Below, piece by piece: positions 1 to 7,550 of a DNA stretch of 64,000 bases. The position numbers and the translations under genes were made by a program. Within the stretch, counting starts at the first letter, position 1; each line of letters opens with the position of its first letter. The notes below the pieces were generated by a model. That model was given only the letters and a program-made list of their open reading frames with translations. It was not told the origin of the DNA and made no database searches. Source of the DNA: Acidovorax sp. GW101-3H11 (GTDB lineage: Bacteria > Pseudomonadota > Gammaproteobacteria > Burkholderiales > Burkholderiaceae_C); the NCBI RefSeq assembly GCF_001633105.1, contig NZ_LUKZ01000013.1, forward strand, positions 1 through 64,000. Reading direction: 5' to 3'.

Positions 1-75
1 GGATTGGAGTTCATGGCGGCGCGTGCGCGCAAGGCGTGGGTCGGGGATGAGTTGCAGGTGCTGCAGCAGGGTCAT
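1..75 (-). CDS. ISAs1-family transposase, N-terminal fragment (cut by window edge)
   Basis: Reading leftward from an ATG at 75, 25 codons remain before the window ends. The visible protein contains IPDPRLARTRRHEL, which matches the N-terminal signature of ISAs1 (H-repeat-associated, DDE_Tnp_1-associated) transposases. These normally open with a short lead followed by a PDPR..R..RH.L block. The DDE catalytic core lies outside the window, so activity cannot be judged. This is family recognition from a short stretch; another small protein remains possible. Confidence 0.55.
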   Translation of the reverse strand, partial: MTLLQHLQLIPDPRLARTRRHELQS

Positions 76-148
76 GGGACGTGAATCGGGTGATCGAACG
101 CCACAGTTTCGCTCTGATTTGAGGAGGGGTTTAGATGCGATTGCCCTG
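1..148 (-). mobile_element. Probable right end of an ISAs1-family insertion sequence
   Basis: The transposase fragment is followed by about 70 bases of non-coding DNA. A candidate terminal inverted repeat occupies 129-148; read on the minus strand it begins CAGGGCAATCGCATC, in the style of ISAs1-family ends. The partner end and target duplication are outside the window, so the boundary at 148 is inference. Bases 149-226 up to the radical SAM stop codon show nothing recognisable. Confidence 0.4.
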
Positions 149-226
149 CGCTTATCCATCAGGCGGTGATGGCACTTTTTGCTTGAATTTTTCCGACACA
201 AACGCCAGCGGGATGCGAGCCCGTGC

Positions 227-2164
227 TTATCCCCGCTCCCGCAGCGCCCGCTCAATCCGGTCGCGCCGTACCGTCGTCTTGGGTACCTTGAACGGGAACC
301 AGCTGCGCACGTCTTCTTCGAGCCCGATGCCGTGCATGTAGTTGTAGATGGCCTTCTTGAGCGCGCCGCCCAGTGCGTCGTGGTCCACGCCCGTGGGGTC
401 GATGAAGGCCACGTCGTTCTTGGCAAAGTCGCCGGGCGGCAGCGGCGCCAGGGTCACGCCGTATTCCTCGGGGTTCTTGCCCACGGGTGAATGCACGGTG
501 CAGGCAAAGCGGTGGAAGAAGCCGCTCTGGATGCAGCCGTTGGCAAACAGCTGGCGCACGTATTCGAGCGCGTCCACCGTGTCCTGCACCGTCTGCGTGG
601 GAAAGCCGTACATCAGATAGGCATGCACCAGGATGCCCGCGTCGGTGAATGCCCGCGTCACGCGCGCCACCTGGTCCACCGACACGCCTTTTTTCATGAG
701 CTGCAGCAGCCGGTCGGATGCGACTTCGAGCCCGCCGGAGATCGCGATACAACCGCTGTCGGCCATCAGCTCGGCCAGCTCGGGGGTGAAGGTCTTTTCA
801 AACCGCACATTGCCCCACCAGCTGATGCCTGCGTTGCGCGCAATCAGCTCGGTGGACAGGGCCTTGAGGGCCTTGGGCGGCGCCGCTTCATCGACGAAGT
901 GAAAGCCGGTCTGCCCCGTCTCGCGCACGATTTGTTCGATGCGGTCGGCCAGCACAGCGGCACTCGCGCCTTCGTAGCGGCTGATGTAGTCCAGGCTCAC
1001 ATCGCAAAAGCTGCACTTCTTCCAGTAGCAGCCATGCGCCACGGTCAGCTTGTTCCAGCGCCCGTCGCTCCACAGCCGGTGCATGGGGTTGAGCATGTCG
1101 AGCAGCGACAGGTAGCGGTCCAGCGGCAGGCCGTCCCAGGTGGGGGTGCCCACCTCGGCAAAGGCGATGTCGGCTTCCATCATGTTGATGTACTGCACCG
1201 CGCCGTCGCCACCTTCTCCGTCATCGCGCACAAAGGTACGCACCAGCCGCTGGCGGCCGCGCTGGCCCTGCAGATGCTCCAGCAGCGCCAGCAGCGGGCG
1301 CTCGCCCGCGTCCAGGGTCACGTAATCAAAGAAGTCGAACACACGCGGGTCGGCCAGCTCGCGCAGCTCGGTGTTCACAAAACCGCCGCCCAGCACGGTG
1401 GCGATGTGTGGGTGCCGCGCCTTGATGGCCTGCGCGATGCGGAAGGCTGCGTACACTGACCCCGGGAACGGCACCGACAGCAGCACCACCGTGGGCTGGT
1501 GGCGCGCGACGGCCTCGTGCGTGAGCTGCTCCAGCAGCTCGTCCACCAGCGTGGGTGGCGCGGCCAATGCGGTGGCCAGCGGGTCGAACGTGGGCTGGCT
1601 GCCTGCCAGCGATTCGGCATAGCGCACAAACTCAAAGCGCTCGTCCACCGCGTCGCGCAGCACATCGGCCAGGTCGTTCAGATACAGCGTGGCCAGGTGC
1701 TTTGCCTTGTCGGTCAGGCCTAAAGCGCCAAAGGCCCAGCCCAGCGGGTCGCCACCCTCGTCGTCCACATACACATCCAGCGTGGCAAAACGCGGCCCTT
1801 CGGGCAGGTAGTTGCGGCCCACGATGCGGTGGGCCAGCGTGCTGTCGCGGCCTTGCAGGAAGGCAATGGCGGGGCCGATGGTGGCGAGGTAGCGGTCCTT
1901 TTGCGCCGCAAAACTTTGCACGGCGGGACTCTGCTTTTTGGCGGGCAGCGTATCCACTTGGGCCGCCACGTCCTTGAGCCCATCGGGCGACAGCAGGCGC
2001 AGCACCAGCGCCAGCGCCAGGTCTTCCTGGAACGCCGTCACTCCCCGCGAACGCAGAAAGCCGGTGAGGTAGGCGGTGGAGGGGTAAGGCGTGTTCAGCT
2101 GCGTCATCGGGGGGATGACGGAGAGCACGCGCTGGGCGGGTGAGGCAGGGGCGACGGCAGACAT
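227..2164 (-). CDS. B12-binding-type radical SAM protein
   Basis: A 645-residue protein. The ATG at 2164 is preferred over an in-frame TTG at 2179. The central part carries a cysteine cluster, GCYWKKCSFC, at about residues 378-387. It is the [4Fe-4S]-SAM cluster site, but spaced CX4CX2C rather than the usual CX3CX2C. The preceding region (PFPGSVYAAFRIAQAI, then VLGGGFVNTE) has the look of a cobalamin-binding Rossmann domain, and the C-terminal half has the GNVRFEKTFTPEL and GFPTQTVQDT segments of B12-type radical SAM enzymes. The substrate is unknown. It lies 73 bases after the gamma-carbonic anhydrase gene on the same strand and may be co-transcribed with it. Confidence 0.8.
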   Translation of the reverse strand: MSAVAPASPAQRVLSVIPPMTQLNTPYPSTAYLTGFLRSRGVTAFQEDLALALVLRLLSPDGLKDVAAQVDTLPAKKQSPAVQSFAAQKDRYLATIGPAIAFLQGRDSTLAHRIVGRNYLPEGPRFATLDVYVDDEGGDPLGWAFGALGLTDKAKHLATLYLNDLADVLRDAVDERFEFVRYAESLAGSQPTFDPLATALAAPPTLVDELLEQLTHEAVARHQPTVVLLSVPFPGSVYAAFRIAQAIKARHPHIATVLGGGFVNTELRELADPRVFDFFDYVTLDAGERPLLALLEHLQGQRGRQRLVRTFVRDDGEGGDGAVQYINMMEADIAFAEVGTPTWDGLPLDRYLSLLDMLNPMHRLWSDGRWNKLTVAHGCYWKKCSFCDVSLDYISRYEGASAAVLADRIEQIVRETGQTGFHFVDEAAPPKALKALSTELIARNAGISWWGNVRFEKTFTPELAELMADSGCIAISGGLEVASDRLLQLMKKGVSVDQVARVTRAFTDAGILVHAYLMYGFPTQTVQDTVDALEYVRQLFANGCIQSGFFHRFACTVHSPVGKNPEEYGVTLAPLPPGDFAKNDVAFIDPTGVDHDALGGALKKAIYNYMHGIGLEEDVRSWFPFKVPKTTVRRDRIERALRERG

Positions 2165-2237
2165 GGTGAAAACGGGCAATGGGGCGATGCGGTGCCGCCG
2201 CAGGGGTCGTGGAAGCCCCGATTATCCCGGCCCCGCT

Positions 2238-2816
2238 TTATCCCTGGTGGGCGGGGGGCGCAGGGGGCACCGCAGCCGCATGGGGTGTGCCTGCCAGGTA
2301 GTTGTTCTTCACCCGCACATAGTGCTCGGCCGAATACTTCAGGTAGGCGATCTCCGCCTCGGTCAGTGCACGCTGGCGCATCGCCGGACGGCCGATGTAG
2401 AGGTAGCCACTCTCCAGCACCTTGCCGGGCGACACCAGGCTGCCTGCGCCCAGCATCACGCGGTCTTCGATCACCGCGTCGTCCATGACGATGGAGCCCA
2501 TGCCGATGAGGCATTCGTTGCCGATGCGGCAGCCGTGCAGGATCACCGAGTGGCCCACCGTGACGTAGTCGCCGATGACCAGCGGCGAGCCTTCGGGCTT
2601 GCTGGCGTTGCGGTGCGACACATGGCCCATGGTCAGGTCCTGCACGTTGCTACAGACACCCACGGTGATGCGGTTCACGTCGCCGCGCAGCACGGCGTTG
2701 CACCAGACCGAGCTGTCGCGACCCAGGGTGACGTCGCCGATGATCTGGGCAGAGTCGTGGATGAAAACGCCGGTGTCGAGCGTGGGGCGGGTGTCGAGGT
2801 AGGGAGCGAGGGGCAT
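2238..2816 (-). CDS. Gamma-carbonic anhydrase family protein (left-handed beta-helix)
   Basis: 192 residues from the ATG at 2816, starting MPLAPYLDTRPTLDTGVFI. The protein is built of hexapeptide repeats (IIGDVTLGRDSSVWCNAVLR and on) that fold as a trimeric left-handed beta-helix. The histidines expected to bind metal are present in MGHVSHRN and VTVGHSVILHGC. Length is normal for the YrdA/PaaY/CaiE-like branch, and carbonic anhydrase activity in this branch is often unproven. It starts 49 bases downstream of the TetR gene on the same strand, so the two may form an operon. Confidence 0.85.
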   Translation of the reverse strand: MPLAPYLDTRPTLDTGVFIHDSAQIIGDVTLGRDSSVWCNAVLRGDVNRITVGVCSNVQDLTMGHVSHRNASKPEGSPLVIGDYVTVGHSVILHGCRIGNECLIGMGSIVMDDAVIEDRVMLGAGSLVSPGKVLESGYLYIGRPAMRQRALTEAEIAYLKYSAEHYVRVKNNYLAGTPHAAAVPPAPPAHQG

Positions 2817-2865
2817 GGGGCTTGGGAAGAAGAAACGAAGGGTGGTGGCGAGCGTAGTGCTGTGG

Positions 2866-3564
2866 TCAGCGCGGCCTGGTTGTGCGGGCCGCGCGCTTGG
2901 CAGGGGCCGCTGCGGTGCGGGTGGACTCCATGGCGGGCCGCACGGCGTAGAACGCCAGAAACATGTCCACCGCATCACCCAGCACCTGTTGCTGCTCGGC
3001 GGCGGTGAGGGGCGCTTGCCCCATCGCCAGCTGGGGCCAGAAGGCGAACGACTTGACCATGCCGTGCAGCTGGTGTGCGGCGTACTGCGGGTCCACACCC
3101 GCGCGCAGGGCGCCGTCTTGCTGGGCGGCGCGGACCCAGCGCGGCAGGCCCTCTTCCTTTTCGGACAGGCGCGCCACCATGGCCTGGGCGCGTTCGGGCG
3201 TGTGCATCATCTCGGCGATGGCCACGCGCGAGAGGTCGATGAAGCTCGCGTCGTTCAGCAGTTCCATCTTCTGCTCCAGCACCGCCAGCAGCTGCGTGCG
3301 CAGCGGGCGGGCGGCGTCGTAGGCCACGTCGGCCAGCGAATGGCTGCGGTCCCACAGGTGGCCCAGGATGGCCTCGAACAGCTCGTCCTTGCTGGGGAAG
3401 TGGTTGTACACCGTGCGCTTGGACACATCTGCCGCAGCGGCCACGCGGTCCATGCTGGTGCCGCTGAAGCCATGTTCGCGGAACTCGGCAATGGCGGCCA
3501 ACACGATGGCTTCGCGCTTGCGGTCGGTCAGGCGGGTGGGGAGAACGGTGGGGGCCTCGGTCAT
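2866..3564 (-). CDS. TetR/AcrR-family transcriptional repressor
   Basis: 232 residues from the ATG at 3564 (a TTG at 3570 is also open). Residues about 15-60 form the N-terminal helix-turn-helix of TetR proteins: AIAEFREHGFSGTSMDRVA, then DVSKRTVYNHFPSKDELF. The C-terminal part is the variable ligand and dimerisation domain, ending in a basic tail. The gene is divergent from a metallo-beta-lactamase-fold lipoprotein, and the 81-base gap holds two near-identical palindromes (3576-3591 and 3610-3625). It therefore probably represses both itself and that gene. The inducer cannot be read from sequence. Confidence 0.9.
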   Translation of the reverse strand: MTEAPTVLPTRLTDRKREAIVLAAIAEFREHGFSGTSMDRVAAAADVSKRTVYNHFPSKDELFEAILGHLWDRSHSLADVAYDAARPLRTQLLAVLEQKMELLNDASFIDLSRVAIAEMMHTPERAQAMVARLSEKEEGLPRWVRAAQQDGALRAGVDPQYAAHQLHGMVKSFAFWPQLAMGQAPLTAAEQQQVLGDAVDMFLAFYAVRPAMESTRTAAAPAKRAARTTRPR

Positions 3565-3575
3565 AGGCAAAATTT

Positions 3576-3591
3576 TACACCGGGCAGTTTA
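3576..3591. promoter_or_regulatory. Putative TetR operator, copy 1
   Basis: TACACCGGGCAGTTTA is an imperfect palindrome 11 bases upstream of the TetR start codon. It matches the second copy (3610-3625) at 13 of 16 positions. Position and resemblance suggest autorepression. Confidence 0.6.
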
Positions 3592-3610
3592 CTTTTTGAA
3601 AAAGTGAACT
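3586..3610. promoter_or_regulatory. Large near-perfect inverted repeat in the divergent promoter region
   Basis: Two 12-base arms (AGTTTACTTTTT and AAAAAGTGAACT, one mismatch) flank a single G. The repeat lies between and slightly overlaps the two 16-base operator palindromes. It could be an additional binding element or simply contain the overlapping divergent promoters; a TTGAAA at 3596-3601 is a possible -35. Confidence 0.45.
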
Positions 3611-3625
3611 ACACTGTGCAGTGTA
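3610..3625. promoter_or_regulatory. Putative TetR operator, copy 2
   Basis: TACACTGTGCAGTGTA has perfect 7-base arms around a 2-base centre, 20 bases upstream of the lipoprotein start codon. Its centre is 34 bases from that of copy 1. It sits where it would block the rightward promoter. Confidence 0.65.
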
Positions 3626-3645
3626 ATTTTCCGAAGGGCAATCCC

Positions 3646-4797
3646 ATGCTCCGAACCTTCGTCCTCCTCACCGTCCTGATCGCCATGGCCTACAGTATTC
3701 TTTCCTGCACCAGCCTGCCGGCAAGCTCCTACGAGCAGTCGCCCCAGTACACCGAAGGCAAGTTCCGCAACGCCGCGCCGCGCCAGGCGCCGGGTTTTGC
3801 CAAGACCATGGCCATCATGTGGCGCTTCATGACCGAGAAGCCCGCCGACGCCGTGCCTGCACAGCCGCCCCAGGTGCTGCCGCTCACGCAGGCGGACTTG
3901 CTCAAGGCCCCCGACCTGAGCCTGTGGCGCCTGGGCCACTCGACCATGCTGCTCAAGCTGCAAGGCCAGTTCTGGCTGACCGACCCGGTGTTCTCCGAGC
4001 GCGCCTCGCCGTTCACCTTCATGGGCCCCAAGCGTTTCCATGCGCCGCCGCTCAGCATCGACGAGCTGCCGCCCATCACCGGCGTGGTGCTGTCGCACGA
4101 CCACTACGACCACCTGGACTACGACGCGATCCAGAAGCTCGCCCCCAAGGTGGCGCACTTTGTGACGCCGCTGGGCGTGGGCGACCGCCTGATGGGCTGG
4201 GGCGTGCCTGCCGCCAAGGTGCAGCAGTTCGACTGGTGGCAGGGCACCACCATCGCCGGGGTGAAGCTGGTGGCAACACCCGCGCAACATTTCTCGGGCC
4301 GCAGCCTGTCGGACGGCAACCGCACGCTGTGGGCCTCGTGGGTGATCGAGGCGGGCCAAGGTGCCGATGCAACGCGCATCTTCTTCAGCGGCGACACCGG
4401 CTATTTCGACGGCTTCAAGGCCATCGGCGAGCGCTTCGGCCCGTTCGACCTGACCCTGATTGAAACCGGCGCCTACGACGCCCAGTGGCCCGACGTGCAC
4501 ATGCAGCCCGAGGAAAGCCTGCAGGCGCACCTGGACGTGAAGGGCCGCCACCTCATGCCCATCCACAACGGCACCTTCGACCTGGCGCTGCACGCCTGGA
4601 CGGACCCGTTCGACCGCATCACCGCCCTGGCCGAAAAAGCCCATGTGCCGCTGGTCGCACCGGTGATGGGCGAGCGGCTGGACATCCGCCAGCCTGCACT
4701 TTCAAAGCAGTGGTGGAAGGGCCCCCAGCCGCAGGCGCGCCCGGCGGTGATGACCGAGGGCCAAGGCGTGGCCGCCCGCGTGCCTGCGCAGTCCTGA
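3646..4797 (+). CDS. Metallo-beta-lactamase-fold lipoprotein (UlaG/RomA/NAPE-PLD-like)
   Basis: 383 residues from the ATG at 3646. The N-terminus (FVLLTVLIAMAYSILSC) is a signal peptide ending in a plausible lipobox, with Cys about residue 21, so an outer-membrane or periplasmic lipoprotein is expected. LWRLGHSTMLLKLQGQFWLTDPVF and the zinc-binding SHDHYDHLD (about residues 149-157) identify the MBL fold; later ligands are in TPAQHFSGR, FFSGDTGYFDG and MPIHNGTFDL. The family includes RomA-like proteins and N-acyl-phosphatidylethanolamine phospholipase D relatives, so a lipid or phosphoester substrate is plausible but not shown. Expression is probably controlled by the divergent TetR. Confidence 0.85.
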   Translation: MLRTFVLLTVLIAMAYSILSCTSLPASSYEQSPQYTEGKFRNAAPRQAPGFAKTMAIMWRFMTEKPADAVPAQPPQVLPLTQADLLKAPDLSLWRLGHSTMLLKLQGQFWLTDPVFSERASPFTFMGPKRFHAPPLSIDELPPITGVVLSHDHYDHLDYDAIQKLAPKVAHFVTPLGVGDRLMGWGVPAAKVQQFDWWQGTTIAGVKLVATPAQHFSGRSLSDGNRTLWASWVIEAGQGADATRIFFSGDTGYFDGFKAIGERFGPFDLTLIETGAYDAQWPDVHMQPEESLQAHLDVKGRHLMPIHNGTFDLALHAWTDPFDRITALAEKAHVPLVAPVMGERLDIRQPALSKQWWKGPQPQARPAVMTEGQGVAARVPAQS

Positions 4798-4829
4798 GGC
4801 ACCAGGGCCTTTGCTTCAAAGGCTTGGTT

Positions 4830-6272
4830 TCAAAGTTGCGCCAGCCGCGCCACCACGCGGGCTGCGCCGACGATCTCGGCCTCGCTGTAGCCCGCGTAGC
4901 CAAACAGCCACCCCCGCCGCTGCGATTGCATGGCGTAGCGCGACAGCGGCGCCAGCATCACCCCGGCCGTGAGGGCCTTGCGGCTCAGGGTCTCGTCGTC
5001 GCTGCCCGGCGCACTTTCCAGCAGCAGGTGCATGCCCCGGTCGCTGGGGATGAGCCGCAGGGCACCATCGCTCGCGCTGGCCAGGGCATCGATCAGCACC
5101 TGCTGGCGCGCCTGGTACAGCTCGCGCATCTGCCGCAGGTGGCGCAGCAGATGGCCTTCGGCAATGAAGCGCGCCAGCACGGCCTGCGCATCGCCGGGCG
5201 CATGCCGGTCGGTGATGGCGCGGGCCATGGCAAAGGCCTCGACCAGCGCGGGCGGCACCACCACAAAACCCAGGCGCAGGCCGGGGTGCAAGGTCTTGCT
5301 GAAGGTGCCCACATACAGCACGCGCTCCGACCCCGGCAGGCTGCACAGCGCGGGCACGCGTTGCGCCGCGCTGCCGTACTGGAATTCGCCGTCGTAGTCG
5401 TCCTCCACCACCCAGGCGTCGTGCGTGCGCGCCCACTGCAGCAGCGCCTGCCGCCGCGCGAGGCCCATGCCAACGCCCGTGGGGAACTGGTGCGTGGGCG
5501 TGACCACGGCCATGCGCGCGCCAGGCCACAACGCGGCGCCTTCGGCGATGCACAGGCCCTGCGCATCCAGCGCCACGGGCCGTGCCTGGGCGCCATGGGC
5601 CAGCAGGCTGGCGCGGATGCCGGGGTAGCCGGGGTCTTCCACCAGCACCTCGTCGCCCGCGTCCAGCAGCAGCCGCGCGATCAGGTCGATGCCCTGCTGC
5701 GAGCCCGCGCACACCACCACCTGCGCCGCATCGCAGCGGATGCCACGCGAGGCCCACAGCCACAGCGCAATCGCCTGGCGCAGGTCGGGGTCGCCCGCAG
5801 GGTCGAGGTACTGCGCGCGGGCGCTGCGCTGGGCGGGGCTGGCCTGGCGCGCGAGGCGGTCCCACAGCGCAAACGGAAAGCTGTCCACCTCGGGCGCGCC
5901 GATGCGAAACGCGCGCGCCGCCACATGCGGCGGCCGCCAGCGCGCGGCCGTCTCGGCAATCAGCTGCCCGCGCCGCGACAGCCCGCGCGGCGGTGCCACC
6001 AGCCCCTGCGGAGGCGGTGCCCCAGCGGCCTGCGAGACATAGGTGCCGTCGCCCACACGCGCCTCCACATAGCCTTCGGCCTGCAGGCGCTGCACGGCCC
6101 ACAGCACCGTGTTGCGCGACACGCCCAGGCTGGCGGCCTGCTCGCGCGAGGGTGGCAGGCGCGTGCCCGCCGGCAGGCGGCCCTGCTCGATGGCGCCGCG
6201 CAGCTGCTCGTACACCTGCTGGCGCAGCAGGCCGGGGTGGCCGCCGGGGGCATTGGCTCTGGCAACGGGCAT
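4830..6272 (-). CDS. MocR/PdxR-type regulator (GntR HTH fused to aminotransferase-like domain)
   Basis: 480 residues from the ATG at 6272, chosen because AAGGA lies about 9 bases upstream; an ATG at 6305 is the alternative. Residues about 10-80 are a GntR winged helix (LRQQVYEQLRGAIEQGRLP, SREQAASLGVSRNTV). The rest is a fold-type I aminotransferase-like domain with the PLP-lysine segment YVGTFSKTLHPGLRLGF. MocR proteins sense PLP or aminated ligands and usually act on the divergent gene. Here the neighbour across 67 bases is osmC followed by a PaiB-like gene, which would be its most likely targets. Confidence 0.88.
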   Translation of the reverse strand: MPVARANAPGGHPGLLRQQVYEQLRGAIEQGRLPAGTRLPPSREQAASLGVSRNTVLWAVQRLQAEGYVEARVGDGTYVSQAAGAPPPQGLVAPPRGLSRRGQLIAETAARWRPPHVAARAFRIGAPEVDSFPFALWDRLARQASPAQRSARAQYLDPAGDPDLRQAIALWLWASRGIRCDAAQVVVCAGSQQGIDLIARLLLDAGDEVLVEDPGYPGIRASLLAHGAQARPVALDAQGLCIAEGAALWPGARMAVVTPTHQFPTGVGMGLARRQALLQWARTHDAWVVEDDYDGEFQYGSAAQRVPALCSLPGSERVLYVGTFSKTLHPGLRLGFVVVPPALVEAFAMARAITDRHAPGDAQAVLARFIAEGHLLRHLRQMRELYQARQQVLIDALASASDGALRLIPSDRGMHLLLESAPGSDDETLSRKALTAGVMLAPLSRYAMQSQRRGWLFGYAGYSEAEIVGAARVVARLAQL

Positions 6273-6339
6273 GAATTGGTTCCTTCGATGGCGCAGTGCA
6301 GTCATAAACTGAAGAACCATTGTAGAAAGACCTCCCACC

Positions 6340-6819
6340 ATGGCCGAGCACCTCGCCACCATCACCTGGACCCGTGGCACCGACGATTTTCTGGACAAGC
6401 GCTACCACCGCGCCCACCGCTGGCAGTTCGATGGCGGCGCCACCGTGGCCGCGTCGTCGTCGCCCCATGTGGTGCCGCTGCCGTATTCCGATGCGGCGGC
6501 GGTGGACCCGGAGGAAGCCTATGTCGCCGCGCTGTCGAGCTGCCACATGCTGTGGTTCATGGACTTCGCCAGCCGCGCGGGCTATCGGCTCAACCGCTAC
6601 ACCGACGCGGCCGTGGGCACCCTGGCCAAGAACGCAGAGGGCCAGCTGGTCGTCACCCACGTGCAGTTGCGCCCCGTCGCATGCTTTGATGCGGCCCACG
6701 CGCCCAGCGCTGCGCAGCTGGACGAGCTGCACCACCGCGCCCATGCGTCGTGTTTTCTGGCCAACTCGGTCAAGACGCAGATCGACTGCGCGCCCGTGCT
6801 CGAAGTGGAAGGCGCCTGA
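6340..6819 (+). CDS. OsmC-family peroxiredoxin-like protein
   Basis: 159 residues from the ATG at 6340. It follows the OsmC fold: an N-terminal beta sheet (ATITWTRGTDDFLD), the first catalytic Cys in ALSSCHMLWFM, and the second Cys in HHRAHASCFLANSVK. These two cysteines reduce organic hydroperoxides in characterised members. Its stop codon is 2 bases before the next start, so it is coupled to the PaiB-like gene, and it is divergent from the MocR-type regulator. Confidence 0.88.
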   Translation: MAEHLATITWTRGTDDFLDKRYHRAHRWQFDGGATVAASSSPHVVPLPYSDAAAVDPEEAYVAALSSCHMLWFMDFASRAGYRLNRYTDAAVGTLAKNAEGQLVVTHVQLRPVACFDAAHAPSAAQLDELHHRAHASCFLANSVKTQIDCAPVLEVEGA

Positions 6820-6821
6820 CC

Positions 6822-7457
6822 ATGGCCTACCCCAACCGGCTATTTCAAGTCACCGAACCGGCCACCCTGCACGCGCTGGTGCACGCGCAGCCCCTGGCCA
6901 CGCTGGTGATCGCGCAAGCAGGTGCGCAACATGTCAACCACATCCCGCTGTACCTGGACCCTGAACGCGGCCCGCACGGCACGCTGGTCGGCCACGTGGC
7001 CCGTGCCAACGGTGTGTGGCCGCTGCTGCCGCAAACGGCGGTGGCGGTGTTCCACGGGCCGCAGGCCTATGTGTCGCCCAGCTGGTATCCGTCCAAGGCG
7101 CTCGACGGCAAGCAGGTGCCCACCTGGAACTACGCCGCCGTGCACGCGCATGGCACCTTGAGCGCGGTGGACGACCCGGTGCGCTTGCGCGCCATCCTGC
7201 ACACCCTGAGCGAGCGGCACGAAGCCCACCGCCCCGACCCCTGGCGCATTGACGATGCGCCGCCCGACTACATCGACAAGCTGCTGCGCGCCATCGTGGG
7301 CATCGAGCTGGCGGTGGAGCGCTGGGAGGGCGTCTGGAAGGTGAGCCAGAACCGCACGGAAGCTGACCGCGCGGGCGTGGTGCAGGGCCTGATGGCCGAA
7401 GGCACGCCTGCGGCGGAGGACATGGCGGCGCTGGTGCTCGGGCGGCTGATGGCGTAG
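6822..7457 (+). CDS. FMN-binding PaiB-like negative transcriptional regulator
   Basis: 211 residues from the ATG at 6822, two bases after the osmC stop codon; an upstream in-frame extension into osmC is unlikely. MAYPNRLFQ, HIPLYLD, GHVARANG, YVSPSWYPSK and VPTWNYAAVHAHG are the signature blocks of the PaiB/FMN_bind_2 family, which has a split-barrel flavin-binding fold. Despite the family name, DNA binding is poorly established, and an FMN-dependent oxidoreductase role is equally possible. Coupling to osmC suggests a stress-linked two-gene operon. Confidence 0.88.
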   Translation: MAYPNRLFQVTEPATLHALVHAQPLATLVIAQAGAQHVNHIPLYLDPERGPHGTLVGHVARANGVWPLLPQTAVAVFHGPQAYVSPSWYPSKALDGKQVPTWNYAAVHAHGTLSAVDDPVRLRAILHTLSERHEAHRPDPWRIDDAPPDYIDKLLRAIVGIELAVERWEGVWKVSQNRTEADRAGVVQGLMAEGTPAAEDMAALVLGRLMA

Positions 7458-7467
7458 CGGGCAGGGG

Positions 7468-7525
7468 TTGCTATTGAATTAATAGCTATTTGCGCATGAT
7501 GGACGCGCGCAAACGGCCATTTTTG
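7468..7525 (+). repeat. Interspersed repeat family A, copy 1 (intergenic)
   Basis: Begins TTGCTATTGAATTAATAGC (an inverted repeat of GCTAT and ATAGC), continues with GCGCGCAAACGGCC and ends in ATTTTTG. The same order of blocks is seen at 45879, 58103 and, in coding DNA, 39831. It fills most of the 93-base gap between the convergent PaiB-like and hom genes. Confidence 0.75.
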
Positions 7526-7550
7526 TTCATATTTTCCCCGCCACAACCAC

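Noticed and set aside
2815-3645. Upstream in-frame extension of the metallo-beta-lactamase-fold gene
   Set aside because: It runs antisense through the TetR gene and through the operator region; the ATG at 3646 gives a normal lipoprotein signal peptide.
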